Both the position numbers and the translations under genes were made by a program. Source: Tubulanus polymorphus (taxonomy: Eukaryota > Nemertea > Palaeonemertea > Tubulaniformes > Tubulanidae). Taken from it: 64,000 nt of DNA. The stretch covers positions 14,972,001-15,036,000 of the forward strand of contig NC_134025.1 of assembly GCF_964204645.1 (NCBI RefSeq), given 5' to 3'. Shown one piece after another: positions 46,638 through 57,633 of this stretch; position 1 is the first letter of the stretch, and the number at the start of each line of letters is the position of its first letter. The notes under the pieces are model-generated. The model had not been told where the DNA came from, ran no database searches, and worked only from the letters and a program-made list of their open reading frames with translations.

Positions 46638-48566
46638 ATGCCGACTGAATGCTGTGTTCCGTTGTGTGGGCAGCTCGGAGGACACGCTTTCCCGAAAGAT
46701 GAGAGTAGGCGACGCATTTGGGTGAACGCAGTCCGACGTGGCGAAGCTCATTGGAAACCGTCGAGGCATAGTGTAGTGTGTCGGAATCATTTTACAACCA
46801 AAGACTACGTTGAAATTACCACTTCAGGTTTGTTTACACTTAATGCTCACAACAGGTGTTACATACATGGTGTTACAATGAATGAAATCAATTTGATATG
46901 GGATATTTAGAAGATTTTTTAGCCTGAGCAAGTCTCGTCAAAAGCCAGCAGAAGGGCTTGGATGGGTCGAGTTAAAAAAGTGTGGGTAGTCCTTCAATAA
47001 TCTGGAAGTAGGGCCTCATCAGGCCTAAAGAGGCCTGTGAAATTTAAGTATCAGTTTACCGTCACCCGCCACGTGTGGACTGAAGACCGCTCTCGCATGA
47101 AAACATTCAATATGTACGTTTCAATTTTATGTTCTAAAAATCCGGAAAGTGGATATATAATGTACAAAACTTATAACAGTCATCGATAAAACGTTTTTTA
47201 AATCAATATTTAATGTGTTGATTGCCTTTTGAGGTTTGGATTGCAATGTTTATGTCTTGAAATTTAGGGATTATTATCGGGTGTGACTGCTTTAAGTCAG
47301 CTAACTTATTTTGATAGCTGAGCTACCACTAGCGCCATCTAGTGAACAAAAGTTGAAGTGTTGACAAATTTTACTGCCAACGCTGCCATAAATCATTGAT
47401 TATGACTAGTCTCAGTTGAAGTTTAATATATTTATTGAATTATTCTATGTACAGGTACATCACCTCTGCAAAATCGACTGAAGAAAGATGCGGTACCATC
47501 AGTGTTTCCCTGGAATTCAGAAATTTCACCAGCAGGACTTAGCAGGAATGATAGATACATGAAACGTAAACAGCTTCTGTCGGAACAAGAATCTGCGGCC
47601 AAAAAACAATGTGAAGTGGCACTTTATCAAGTAGCAGCGCATGAAACAGTGGGGGAAAATTGTCAATGTAAGGACCTTTGAGTGAGAAATTGTGAAGATG
47701 CATTCCAAATTTACACTCAACAATAATAATCTTGCCTTTTCAGATCTTCCCGTTACTGTGTGTGAAGATTTGCCTGATTCTGCACCACCGATCACAAGTA
47801 TTGGAGTACAGTGTGAAATTGTTTCGGTTTACTCTCCCTTGGACCATTACAGGAAAAATGATGACTGTTTTCACTACTACACTGGGTTGGAATCATGAAA
47901 GAAATTTTATTTTGTGCTCAACGTGCTAGGACCTGCAGCTTACAAGTTGAACTACTATCAGGGAATAACACCGATTATATCTGTCGAGGAACAATTTTTT
48001 TGTGTCTCATTAAATTAAGGCTATATAGATGTGACTTTGAACTTTCTCAAATGTTCAATATATCTGAAAAAATTGTGCGGAACATTTGCATAACATGGAT
48101 TAATTTTATGGCCCATGAACTGGATGAAATCAATTGGTGGCCAGAAAAGAAGTTAGTTCAGTTTTACATGCCAACCGATTTTGCTATCAAATATCCGAGT
48201 AGGCGAGTTGTTCTTGATGGCACCGAATGTCCTATAAAAAAACCAAAGCACCCTTTGGTACAGCAGTCGACTTACTCCACATACAAGAATAGAAATACTA
48301 TGAAGGTGGTAGTAGGAGTTAGTCCTGCTGGTGCTGTAACTTATGTGTCATCAGCATATGGTGGATCTACTAGTGACCGTCAAATAACAGAAAGGAGCGA
48401 ATTGTGGAGACTTTGTGACAGTAATGACAGCATCATGGTGGACAAAGGTTTCAATGTTGACGTTTTGTTCATTCCCAGTAATGTCAAAATCAATATACCA
48501 TCATTCTTTCGCAAGAAAAATCGCATGTTGGGTCCTGAAGAATTGCGTCTTGTGACTGAGACTTAA
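46638..48566 (+). pseudogene. THAP-DDE_Tnp_4 transposase (ISL2EU type), broken
   Basis: Exon 1 (46638-46827) encodes a THAP zinc finger: C6/C10, W28, P41, C48 and H51 followed by F52, as in C2CH THAP DNA-binding domains. It splices in frame from TCAG|GTTTGT to exon 2 (47455-47667; PSVFPWN, then a basic coil) and exon 3 from 47744. In exon 3 the expected text HYYTGLES is followed by a TGA stop (about 47898), then KKFYFVLNVLGPAAYKLN in the same frame. A one-base loss in a T-run near 48000 shifts the frame. Afterwards MFNISEKIVRNICITWINFM, VVLDGTECPIKKP, SSAYGGSTSDRQI and MVDKGF follow, giving two catalytic Asp. The protein ends without the C-terminal HVERA-type Glu region. Dead copy. Confidence 0.8.
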
Positions 48567-49041
48567 TCAATATAAAGAAAATGATGAAATGAGAGAAACT
48601 GGTGCTGCCACCTTGTCCAGTCTAATAAAACAATTTTGAAATATCTAATTACAATTTGATTCCTTTTTAATTGATTTCTATTGAATTGCTTTTCAATCAC
48701 CATGGGTCGAAATGTGAAATAAGAAAAATAAACCATTCGATTTGAGCTGTGTTACTCTTTCATGGGACTGCCTTTTATAAGACTGCCCTTTAGTTTTGGA
48801 ACTGCAACACCTGAAAATCCAAGAAACAAAATTATAGTAAATAGTGTGCAGGTGGATCTTGCCCAGCCCCACATTCACACTGGCTTTCTTGTACCGCGCC
48901 AGTTACACCTAATGGGGGAACTGCTTGGCGCCCCTGGCAAGTGACTGAAAATTTTTGGCTATAGATGGCGCCACCATTTACAATATTTTAGCGTCTGCTT
49001 TTATGGGATTTACGGTAGTTTTTACGACTCTCCCTGTCACA
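48567..49041. other. spacer between the two transposon genes
   Basis: No conserved coding text was recognised. The third catalytic region expected for the transposase is not here, so a deletion has probably occurred. Confidence 0.4.
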
Positions 49042-50700
49042 ATGAGTGATTTAACTCTCGAAGAATTGAAAAAAGAGCTTAAAGCAAGAGGAGCAAAAGT
49101 TTCAGGAAGGAAAAAAGAGCTCATAGAGAGGTAAATCATGTTTTTAATCCGGACTAAAACATAGACACTATAGACTAGTCGCTTTACATTCCCGGAATCC
49201 CGGGTTCGAGTTCAACCTGGGCCGGGAGTTCAAATGACTGAAAAAGGATATCTAAAGCATGTTTAGCACAAATTTACCCCAGCCATTGTAAATATCAACT
49301 TATCAACTGTCCATATTTGTGTGGGTGGTTGGCAGAGAAAAAATCCTATGATGATACACAGGCCTAGAGGCCCGACTGAGCTAGTCAAAACTTTCTGGTC
49401 TGCATGTACGCCTTCAGAAAGCTTTTTTGTTCTTCGTGTTAGAATTCTATAAGATGACACAGCAGTCTGATGAGCTGCAAAGTGAATATAAGATGGACCT
49501 TCTTGCTGCAGATGAATACAAGGATCTACATCCTGGGATGGTTAAAGATCTACCTCCAATAAGTGAGACACTGCTGTGCGAATTTTTAATCTTAGATGAT
49601 CAGTGGCTTGATGCCAAGATCAAACAAAGACTTATACTAACAAAGGTGAGCGTGACTTTGATGTTTCCTAAGCTGGTAACACTAGATTTTCATCAAACTA
49701 TCACTTTTGTTCTCTTTTTAAAAAAATATTAAGTGAGCTTTTTATCTTATTTTTTAGATTTCTCCGACATATACGTTTAGCGACCAGTCAGTTACATGTA
49801 GTTTTTGTAAAATCATCTGAAGCCCGCCCGCCTGCAGATGAATACAAGGATCTACATCCTGGGATGGTTAAAGATCTACCTCCAATAAGTGAGACACTGC
49901 TGTGCGAATTTTTAATCTTATATGATCAGTGGCTTGATGCCAAGATCAAACAAAGACTTATACTAACAAAGGTGAGCGTGACTTTGATGTTTCCTAAGCT
50001 GGTAACACTAGATTTTCATCAAACTATCACTTTTGTTCTCTTTTTGAAAAAATATTAAGTGAGCTTTTTATCTTATTTTTTAGATTTCTCCGACATATAC
50101 GTTTAGCGACCAGTCAGTTACATGTAGTTTTTGTAAAATCATCTGTGTGGGTAGAGATGAAGAAAACTGTTCAATATTGTGTTGACATCAAACTTGATAT
50201 GAACGGGGTTCTCCTTGAAAGCCAGTGTGAGTGCGGAGCAGGTCAGGGCCCAACAGCCCATTGTAAACATGTCGCGACAGCACTTTATGGTCTTTGCTCC
50301 ATCCGATCTACTGGTGAAATAATCACAGAAACAACTTGCACTCAGGTAAGATAAATTTCTATCCAGTTTAATTTACTTAGAAACTGTCTCTAAAATGATA
50401 GTATAAATTGATTTAAGTAAAAGAGGGGCAACATGAGGTAACCGATTTTCATCACTTAGTCTGGCAGTAAAAAAAAGTCCAGATTTCTGTTTGCCAATAC
50501 ACGTGTTTCTATTTAAATAAAGTTTTGACCTACCTGTACAATTTTTTTTCAGGTTCTTCAGACTTTTCATAGAAGCAAAGCATTCAAGGGTAGTCCTATG
50601 AAAGACTCCACCATTGCTGAAGCCCGCCAACAAACAGCTTTCATATGATCCAAGACCAGATAATTTGAGAGGACGAGAAAATAGAGTGCAAAGTGTGACA
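49042..50700 (+). pseudogene. SAP-SWIM part of the ISL2EU accessory nuclease gene
   Basis: The first exon (49042-49130) encodes MSDLTLEELKKELKARGAKV, then SGRKKELIER, a SAP DNA-binding motif, and ends at AGAG|GTAAAT. The next exon (about 49430-49648) ends LILTK|GTGAGC and is duplicated 326 bp downstream. The exon from 50090 to 50345 encodes a SWIM zinc finger: C28-E-C30, then C40-K-H42 in the SQCECGAGQGPTAHCKHVAT region. The exon from 50553 continues (LQTFHRSKAFKGSPM) but is frameshifted near 50630 before YDPRPDNLRG. The exon phases do not all join cleanly, so the gene is decayed. In intact ISL2EU proteins these domains precede the YqaJ nuclease. Confidence 0.7.
49508..50145 (+). repeat. tandem duplication of an exon, 326-bp period
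   Basis: 49508-49819 and 49834-50145 are nearly identical, with two or three base differences. The unit holds the coding text YKDLHPGMVKDLPPISETLL, its splice donor, the intron and the next acceptor. The high identity shows a recent event. Confidence 0.85.
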
Positions 50701-51225
50701 AACTTGATCTTAAATTATCAGCTACAGTGATCTGTTTACAGTCAGATTTATTTCCATATGTCGAACCTGCGCCTACATCATGTGTGTACATAAAAATTAC
50801 CAGACGATGCCAATAAAATGCACTCGTCCATCTCAGGGTCTGTGAACATAGGGTGTTGAAAAAATCAATTTTGAGTGGTCATATGGAGATATTCTAGAGT
50901 GTGAAGCTAATTCATTTAATTAAAAAGACTAATGTTCAGTTGCATTCTCTAGTTACAGGATATGCCATTTCTGCAGTTGTCAGAACCAGCTAATCCATAT
51001 GCTGCTGAAAATGACCATATTTACATGAAAAAATCTGGTGTTGAGGAATTTTGAATTAGGGAAAAGGTAAGATAATCATAAAATAAATGTTTTTTTTCAT
51101 TATGACGGCAGTGGAACCTCATTATAACGAACTCATGAACGGAATCGAATCTTTTATTTTTCAGTCAGCAATACTGTTTGGTCAAGATGGGTACACCTAA
51201 TTTAAATTTTCTGACTTAATTTCAG

Positions 51226-51909
51226 ATTTTACCAGGATCCGTGTCTGATATAGATGTAGAAGTAATAGAGAATGCTACATGTGGGCAATCTACAAACAAG
51301 ACTTGGATTTCTTTAAGACTGAAACGCATGACAGCATCCTCATTTGGAAGAATATGTAAAGCCACTGCTGCCACTGATTTTAAAAAACTAGCATCTGATT
51401 TATGTTCCCTGCAGCCAGAACTCAGCGTTTCATCCATCGTACATGGGAGAAAATACGAATCAACAGCTATCACAAAGTTTGAGTCAGTGTTTGGCGTTAA
51501 AGTTAACAAATGTGGATTGTATATTTCAAAGGACAGGCCGTATTTAGCTGCATCTCCTGATGGTACGATTGACTCTGATACATTGATTGAAGTTAAGTGT
51601 CCTTATGCCGCACGCAATCAAGCAATTAACGAGTTAACTCTAGCGTATTTTATAAATGAAAATGGCTCTCTCGAACTGAAGAAAGATAATCCCTACTATT
51701 ACCAAGTTCAAGGACAGTTATTTTGCACAAATGCAACAACGTGTTATTTCATTATTTATACATTTAAGGACATGAAAGTGATAAAAGTTATAAACAACAA
51801 AGACTTCCAGGATCAGATGTTCCAAAAATTTGATTTTTTTTTCGATGTATATTTCAAAGATGCTGTGCTGGAGAGGTACTTCTTCAGAAATTATTCAAAA
51901 TATATGTAA
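51226..51909 (+). pseudogene. YqaJ-like nuclease exon of the ISL2EU element
   Basis: After the acceptor TTTCAG (ending 51225) one long open frame encodes a YqaJ/lambda-exonuclease-type PD-(D/E)xK nuclease. Visible motifs are RMTASSFGRICKA, HGRKYESTAITKFE with E73, LAASPDGTID with D107, IEVKCPYA with E117 and K119, and the PYYYQVQGQL helix with Q155-Q159, then a stop at 51909. Residue numbers count from the Met at 51241. All catalytic residues remain, so this exon alone is intact, while its upstream exons are broken. In phages and bacteria such nucleases resect DNA ends for recombination; in ISL2EU its role is unknown. Confidence 0.85.
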
Positions 51910-52079
51910 ATGCATTGCTGAAATACGTCTTTATTCTGTCTATGCATCTCGTGAAACAATAACAAGTAATTTAAAATTACAGAAATAGAAACAAATTATT
52001 TTCTGATTATGCTTCCAGCCATCATTGTTTTCGTATAGTTCATTGGATGTGTTAACATCTTGAAAGTTTTAGCAAGTCC

Positions 52080-52509
52080 AATGATTCTCAATGTGGTTCA
52101 AGTGCTTCATGTAAAACAGAGAAAAACTTCTTGCGCGACTCTAATCCTGTGTAGAAATGAATATTCTCATCTGTTTTTCCATAGCGGTCCAATGGGGTAC
52201 AGTCAGCAAGAAGTTCACACCACTGGACACCCTAACTAACGGAAGATCGAACTGGAGTCATTTCAATTTCGCCAGAATAAATATCTGAAAAAAAGTTTGA
52301 AAAATAAGTTAAAATCTGTAACAATTTTTTTTTGCTTTCAATATTTTACTAAAGCTGTTTTATTTACTGTACAGTTTCATTTCGAAAGTCACCATAAACT
52401 TATCAATATTTACCTTCAATTTGCTTTTGATCGTCCAAATCAGTGATCGTTTCATTGGCTGCAACTTGGTCAAGGGCCTTCTTCCTTTGTTGTTCGGCTT
52501 CATAGGCCT
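52080..52509 (-). pseudogene. second THAP-DDE transposase remnant, opposite strand
   Basis: The minus strand has an exon (52509-52414) reading YEAEQQRKKALDQVAANETI, ending at GAAG|GTAAAT. The next exon starts after TTTTTTTCAG at 52287, with GVQWCELLADCTPLDRYGK and IHFYTGLESRKKFFSVL. Both parts align with exons 2 and 3 of the plus-strand transposase (VQCEIVS, PLDHYRK, HYYTGLES, KKFYFVL), with a stop in between. Past 52080 it decays. It may be the original transposase of the element, with convergent genes, or a remnant of another copy. Confidence 0.65.
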
Positions 52510-52618
52510 GGGTCCAGTTGTACAGTTCCGAATCAAGATTTAACTCTTGAGTTAACTCATTGAAAATGAGAACTTTAACTCAGAGTTAAATCTAACTCAC
52601 AACTGTGAAACTGGGTCC
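52510..52618. repeat. P-family palindrome inside the ISL2EU element
   Basis: It has ends GGGTCCAGTTGTACAG and CTGTGAAACTGGGTCC and the usual CATTGAAAATGAGAACT core. It sits at the upstream edge of the minus-strand transposase remnant. Confidence 0.8.
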
Positions 52619-53064
52619 GCAGCAGCAACTTGTTTGGCAGAGAGTACTAAATTCCATTACTGGCTGATTACTGCTTGATGCCTTATTTCTTCGATACTAC
52701 TCTAATCTGAAAGACAAAAGTTATAAGGAAATAAGTATCTCCATTATGTAGTTGTTAACATTCACAGTTGTTAACATTCACCGTTGTTAAAAATCGATAT
52801 TACACGTCCATTTTAAATGTTTTATAAAAAGCTAGGCTACTAGTAGCTACTGGCTAAGAGATTTAATTACAGACTAGATGTAGCCAGTAAACTCATAAAT
52901 TAACCTTTTCAGCAATTACAGAATAGTTCACAGACATCATTTAACAAAACGGGCAATATTAATCGTAGGCTATAGTACGTCTTATTTATGGCAAATTTTA
53001 TACCGATGTTAAAAACCGGAACTGATAAAAAAAAACCGGAACCCCGAGACGAGAAAGCGTGTCA

Positions 53065-53255
53065 GGTATAAGTGCCAGATCTGCACCTCTCGTGATCGAC
53101 GCAATTTACTGAATGACAGAATCCAGGCTAAAAATCTACTTTCAAGTGAAGATATCTTAAAATTAACCAATGTACTGAATTGCTGATGACATTTGAATCT
53201 GAAATACGCCCGGTAGCGAACCACCCGGAGAGGTGCGGATCTGCACTTTTTTACC
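53065..53255. mobile_element. Merlin-related 191-bp MITE
   Basis: The ends GGTATAAGTGCCAGATCTGC and GTGCGGATCTGCACTTTTTT (then ACC) match the Merlin arms at 19235 and 21744. The inside (GACAGAATCCAGGCTAAAA, GAAGATATCTTAAAATTAAC) matches the outer roughly 190 bp of those arms. It is a solo terminal module without transposase. Confidence 0.75.
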
Positions 53256-53416
53256 GACACGACAGTGTATTCTGTTCTCGCGATTTAAAGCAAAAATTCA
53301 AATAAATACCTTTCGATCAGCTCCTTTTTTCTCCCAGACACTATAACACCCCGAAATCAAGTATCTTCTGGTTAAGAAATCGCGGAAAGTACAATTTTGA
53401 TGGCATTTGCCCTTTA

Positions 53417-54121
53417 ACAAACTTCGTAATAATGAAATAAATGATATCGTATCAAGCGACAGATTTTCATGGAAACTTCTTGATTCATTGAAGGGGGGAC
53501 ATCTTATAGGCTTTTTTTTATTACTTAGAGCACGGATTCTCTGAAATTCTATTGATGTACCACTTACGTGTAGTAGATGTGCATCAACAGACTCATATTT
53601 TAATTGTCGAATGGTCATGCGAAGACATAGTGTCACATTTAAAAACGTTTAAGCTTGGGCCTTAATTGCTTTACTATTAAAAGCTATCATGAATGAAACT
53701 ATTGAAAGCCACATTCACTCAGTTGCTGAACTTAATTTTTCGTAGTCTCTCCTACTGTTCGCAGAGGGCGTACGGGTCTGCTGGCATAGCCACTGACTTG
53801 AGTTGTCAGTTGATACAGTTCGAGTTACTGCTGCATTTGTAACGCGGCTGGCGGGTCACAAAACAGTTTTTCAACTGTACTTAATATATTTTTTGCTATC
53901 TATAGTTCTGTTTCTGGTGGGTTTAAAATCTTCAGGACTGCCTACAATTCATACATCATGAAATGATCATATGGGTACTTTACATAGGCCTATTTGTTTC
54001 TAACTATAGTTCTATTACCTTGGGCCTCCATGGGAAGAAGTTTTCAGTATGTGATTAGGGACTCCAGTATCCTCGAGCAGAGGTCAAGTCGGTACTGAGA
54101 TCCCATATGGTCTCTATGGGT
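53417..54121. other. spacer with a small dispersed repeat
   Basis: 54013-54120 (GGGCCTCCATGGGAAGAAG, TATGGTCTCTATGG) is the partner of the inverted copy at 30978-31090 and ends exactly at the boundary of the next transposon. The rest appears non-coding. Confidence 0.5.
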
Positions 54122-54592
54122 TACTGGTCTGACAAGTTCAGCCAAGGTGTTAAATCGGTATTATATTAACTCTTCAAAAAATTCATTGTTGTAGCCATGG
54201 AAACGCATTAATCATTTTGGTTACATAATGAACGATGTCACTCATTATTTGAGTATATTTCGTTGGATACAAAAATATTAAACTAATAGAAATTATGTTT
54301 TGTTGAAGAAGGGTTGACTACGCATCTAACGACACCGAGTTTGAGAAATTTGGACATTCCAACTAGATTCTATGTACCCCTGAATCCAATAATTTGCATA
54401 TTTTTGGTGGCAATGTTGGCAACATTACGTAGTTCAATATGTGGAATAGCGATGGTGACTTTTTGATAAAATAATTGAAACAACATTTTTTCGATGTACC
54501 ATTCCAAAATTTTATTGAGAGTAATTAACCCACCGATAAATTATATGATACCCATCCCCCATTGTTATTGTACTGTTACCATGGCAACATGT
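54122..54592 (+). repeat. left inverted terminal repeat (about 471 bp)
   Basis: It starts TACTGGTCTGACAAGTTCAG and ends at GTTACCATGGCAACATG. It pairs with 61379-61844. Differences are single bases and a few 1-6-base indels. Confidence 0.85.
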
Positions 54593-54909
54593 ACATATAG
54601 AATATAGTATATAGAAATGAACCAAAATCCTGGTTCCAATCCTTGTTCATCAGAAATTGTGTGTGGAAAAAAATTGATAAAAGACTCAATTATATCGTCA
54701 CATTACGGATTACATCTACACATATCCATTACAACGAAAAACATTTGAATCAAAACAAAGCTCATTCAAATTAGAACAAAGCTGGATCTTTGGGTTTAAA
54801 TTTCTCATGGATTTTTTTAATTCGGCCATGACAAAGCAGATCATCACTTTTGAGGTTCAATCACTACGTTCATTACATGTACAATGTATATGTTCATGTA
54901 TCATAAAAC

Positions 54910-55003
54910 TGGACATAGGTGCGAGTTAAGATTTTACTTGGATAACTCATTGGAAGATAAACCAATTTCAGCTCGGAGTTAACTAATGTGGAACTGCATC
55001 CGG
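54910..55003. repeat. P-family palindrome, most diverged copy
   Basis: GAGTTAAGATTTTACTTGGA, then AACTCATTGGAAGATAAACC, and the end GTGGAACTGCATCC. It lies inside the 7.7-kb element, between the left arm and the gene end. Confidence 0.6.
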
Positions 55004-55168
55004 AATGACAATAGCAAGATAAGCTCCAATTCTACTTAGGAAAATTATATTCGCGACATCCAAAATTAGGCTTAGATTCCCGAGATGTCCCTTATCTACG
55101 TAAAGTAAAATAAATGTGGCAAAAAGCTCTTAGATATCATCGCCTTCAACATCACACTCATCCTCATC

Positions 55169-57425
55169 CTATATATCACCAGTGTTCTCGCATTTTTTGC
55201 ATTGACAGGCATCTGTGCATTGCAATGCATTTTGTGCGCACCTACATCGTCCACTACAGGATACTTTGCATTTACATGAAATTAGTTCTAGAATTGACTT
55301 CGGTGCTGGTTCATTAGACATCAGTTTAGGTTTTATACCACTATCATCTTGAACCAATCCTCTACCATCAGGTTTTGAATTGATCATCGGGACTTCTGCA
55401 CTTCGCCATAATACAGCTTGATAATACGCACGGAGGATGTGGTAATGAAAGCTATCTGATGTTGGAGGTAGAGATTCTGCATTCGATCCAAATTTACTTA
55501 AGAAAATCTATCTGAGTTAATCCAGTGTTGAAACTATTGCTGATGATTTGTTTTTCATATAGCAAAGCACAATAAATTTCTCACATGTTCTGTGGATTGA
55601 ATCAGTTAAATCAGCAGATATTCCCAGATCTTTTAGAGATTCAAGATCATTGAAATGTTCTTTTAGTTGTTTCCAGGCTGTTAACTTACCGATGCCCCTA
55701 ACATGACTAACGCTATCACAACCGGTTAAACTATGCAGCGGTAACACAAATTCTACTATGTGACCCAATCCATGTACCACTTCATTGATATCGTATGTGC
55801 GCATCTTAACTCCCGATCCAGTTTTAAAATGAAGATGCTGCATATTTCAGAGTTGCCACTTCTCCGGATTTCTCCGGAATTCCGGATTTTAAAAACATCC
55901 AGTTTCATTTCCTTGCTTTTCGGGAGAAGTCAACGAACGTGAAAATATAGTGTTACAATCAAATCAATCCGGGATTCGACCCTAAACATCAAAACGTAAC
56001 GGTTCCGTAGAGGGTTCGAAAAAGCCGTATTGTGCTGCCACGTAGTGGCAACAACCCCGCAGTACACGATTAAACCAAGATGACGCGACGATCGAAATCG
56101 ACTGACGCTTCGTTTGTTTTTGGCTCTGGTTTGTATATGAGGTGTATTTGACGGAACCAATCGCTATTTGAAAAAATGATCTATACACATTGTTGTTATT
56201 GAAATATCTTGGAAAAGGTGAGTGAGTGTATAACCTTTGAGGAAATGCTTACTGAAAGTTTGAAGCGACAGAGTTTCATTGGATTGTAATTGACAGACGT
56301 GAAAATTGATACACACTTCCGGTAATGAAAGTGAGGCCTAAAACGCGTATTGCGTCAGAACGCATCTCCTGGCGTTCTAATTTCAAAAATTTCAAACCCC
56401 CGACTTATTTTCGGAATTTTTAGCATCACATAAGTGGCAACTCTGATATTTAATTTCTTGGCAAAATGAATGCACAGAACAAAGACGTCGGTATCCGGTG
56501 ACCGAATTTCAATGTGTGTATTTTTCTCTGGCATATAGAGCATGCAATATTAAACGGCAGTCAGCTTCATCAACATTTGTATGCAACTCCAGAATATCAT
56601 GTATATCGGTGTTAGATATCAACGTGGAATTACCGGCGGAAAATCCACCCATGATAACTTTTGTATCGCCAGAAAATTTGTGAGCTTTCACTTTATCATA
56701 TAGGTACCGGAACATTTTTTTCTTGTTTTCAGGCAAAGTGATCATCTTGTTCCATATATGAGCTAATTTTGTTCCATCATTGATGATGTGTATTTTCAAT
56801 CCATCCTCTTGTCGTCTGCCTCGCACCATACTCTTGACACTATCATTTTCATCTATGTATTGATCCATTACAACATGTACCTCGGCAAAATGTGCCAGAT
56901 TTGATTGGATGCAACCAATAAACCATGCAGCAAAATCATGAAATGTCTGTTTCGGAGACGGTTTAAAACTGTGAAATAACATCACACCATCAATGATACA
57001 CAGAGACTGAGAACGTTCACTGCAAAAGTCGTTGGCTATGTAAGGATTGGGTACCTCAATTTCGATGGCATCAATGAGTTTACTTTTATCATTGTGTAAA
57101 AGGGATCCCTTCACTGAAGCTAATGAAAGTGGAACAGACGTAAGTTCAAAACTCAGCATATCCTTCAAATCAACTTTACGATTTTGGCCAACAACCAACA
57201 AACGGGGGAAAAGTTCATGGTTCGCAAACTTTATCTCCTTTTCAACTTTTGAATTCCCGGTTCTCTGTTTTAAGCTCTGAAATGTTTTCAGCATAATTTT
57301 TTTGATCGGCCATTTCAGATCAAGCGTTCCATTTCGTAGCCTCTCCTCTATAAATCTGTCCATGTGCTTTTTTCCAACTTCCTTGACATTCATCAAATCA
57401 CTCATATCATCAGGAGCATATATCC
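55169..57425 (-). pseudogene. FEN/XPG-like nuclease and CXC-domain exon, interrupted
   Basis: The exon begins after TTTGTAG (57426) and joins in frame to the upstream exon (IATG|IYAPDDM). Features in order: KDMLSFELTSVPLSLASVKG; CIIDGVMLFHSF; VHVVMDQYI; the acidic NVDEADCRLILHAL (like EAEA in FEN1); a one-base shift in an A-run near 56520; IRSPDTDVFVL (second acidic site); the MITE at 55848-56445; LHSLTGCDSVSHVRGIGKLT (third acidic site and helix-hairpin-helix). Then come TAA and TAG stops (about 55511-55519), LPPTSDSFHYHILRAYYQAV, and the CXC motif (CKCKVSC..CRC..C..CQCKKC, nine Cys) ending at 55169. The order matches the CXC-domain proteins expanded in marine animals. The gene is dead. Confidence 0.7.
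55848..56445. mobile_element. hAT-like MITE inserted in the nuclease exon, 6-bp duplication
   Basis: The ends CAGAGTTGCCACTT (55848) and AAGTGGCAACTCTG (to 56445) are perfect 14-bp inverted repeats. ATATTT is duplicated at 55842-55847 and 56446-56451. CAG-initial ends suit hAT-type elements; 6-bp duplications occur in some hAT groups. Removing the element and one ATATTT would join the coding text KKLN and MQHLHF in one frame, which proves that it entered a pre-existing exon. The inside has no transposase. Confidence 0.85.
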
Positions 57426-57633
57426 CTACAAATCAAAATCTTTGTCATCAGACATTTGAATCTACAAACCATGATTAGAAGTTTAGCCGATGGTTTCTGT
57501 ACAGATGAGGGAATCGACCCAGGTGGCGGATTTGATAGGGGTAATGATGGTAAGCTTCAATCATCCGGGGGTGTGCAAAAAAATTTGTTATTATTAGATT
57601 CATTATTATGTGAGTGCAGAGCACTATACTGAC

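Larger units (their letters stand above)
46095..53416. mobile_element. ISL2EU-type DNA transposon, decayed
   Basis: The likely ends are inverted repeats of 24 bp with one mismatch (TTAAAGAGCAAATGCCATCA, then AAAT, at 46095-46118; inverted at 53393-53416). Inside are a THAP-DDE transposase gene (46638-48566) and a gene for a SAP, SWIM zinc finger and YqaJ nuclease protein (49042-51909). This gene pair is the hallmark of ISL2EU elements. A second transposase remnant runs in the opposite direction at 52080-52509. A P palindrome (52510-52618) and a Merlin-derived MITE (53065-53255) are inserted in the right part. All genes carry breaks, so it is inactive. The target duplication is not clear. Confidence 0.7.

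Noticed and set aside
46493-46790. Two minus-strand frames over the THAP exon
   Set aside because: They are antisense to a clear C2CH THAP domain.
49180-49230. tRNA gene near GGGTTCGAGTTCAACC
   Set aside because: Only a B-box-like word is present; no acceptor stem or anticodon arm could be folded. At best a SINE scrap.
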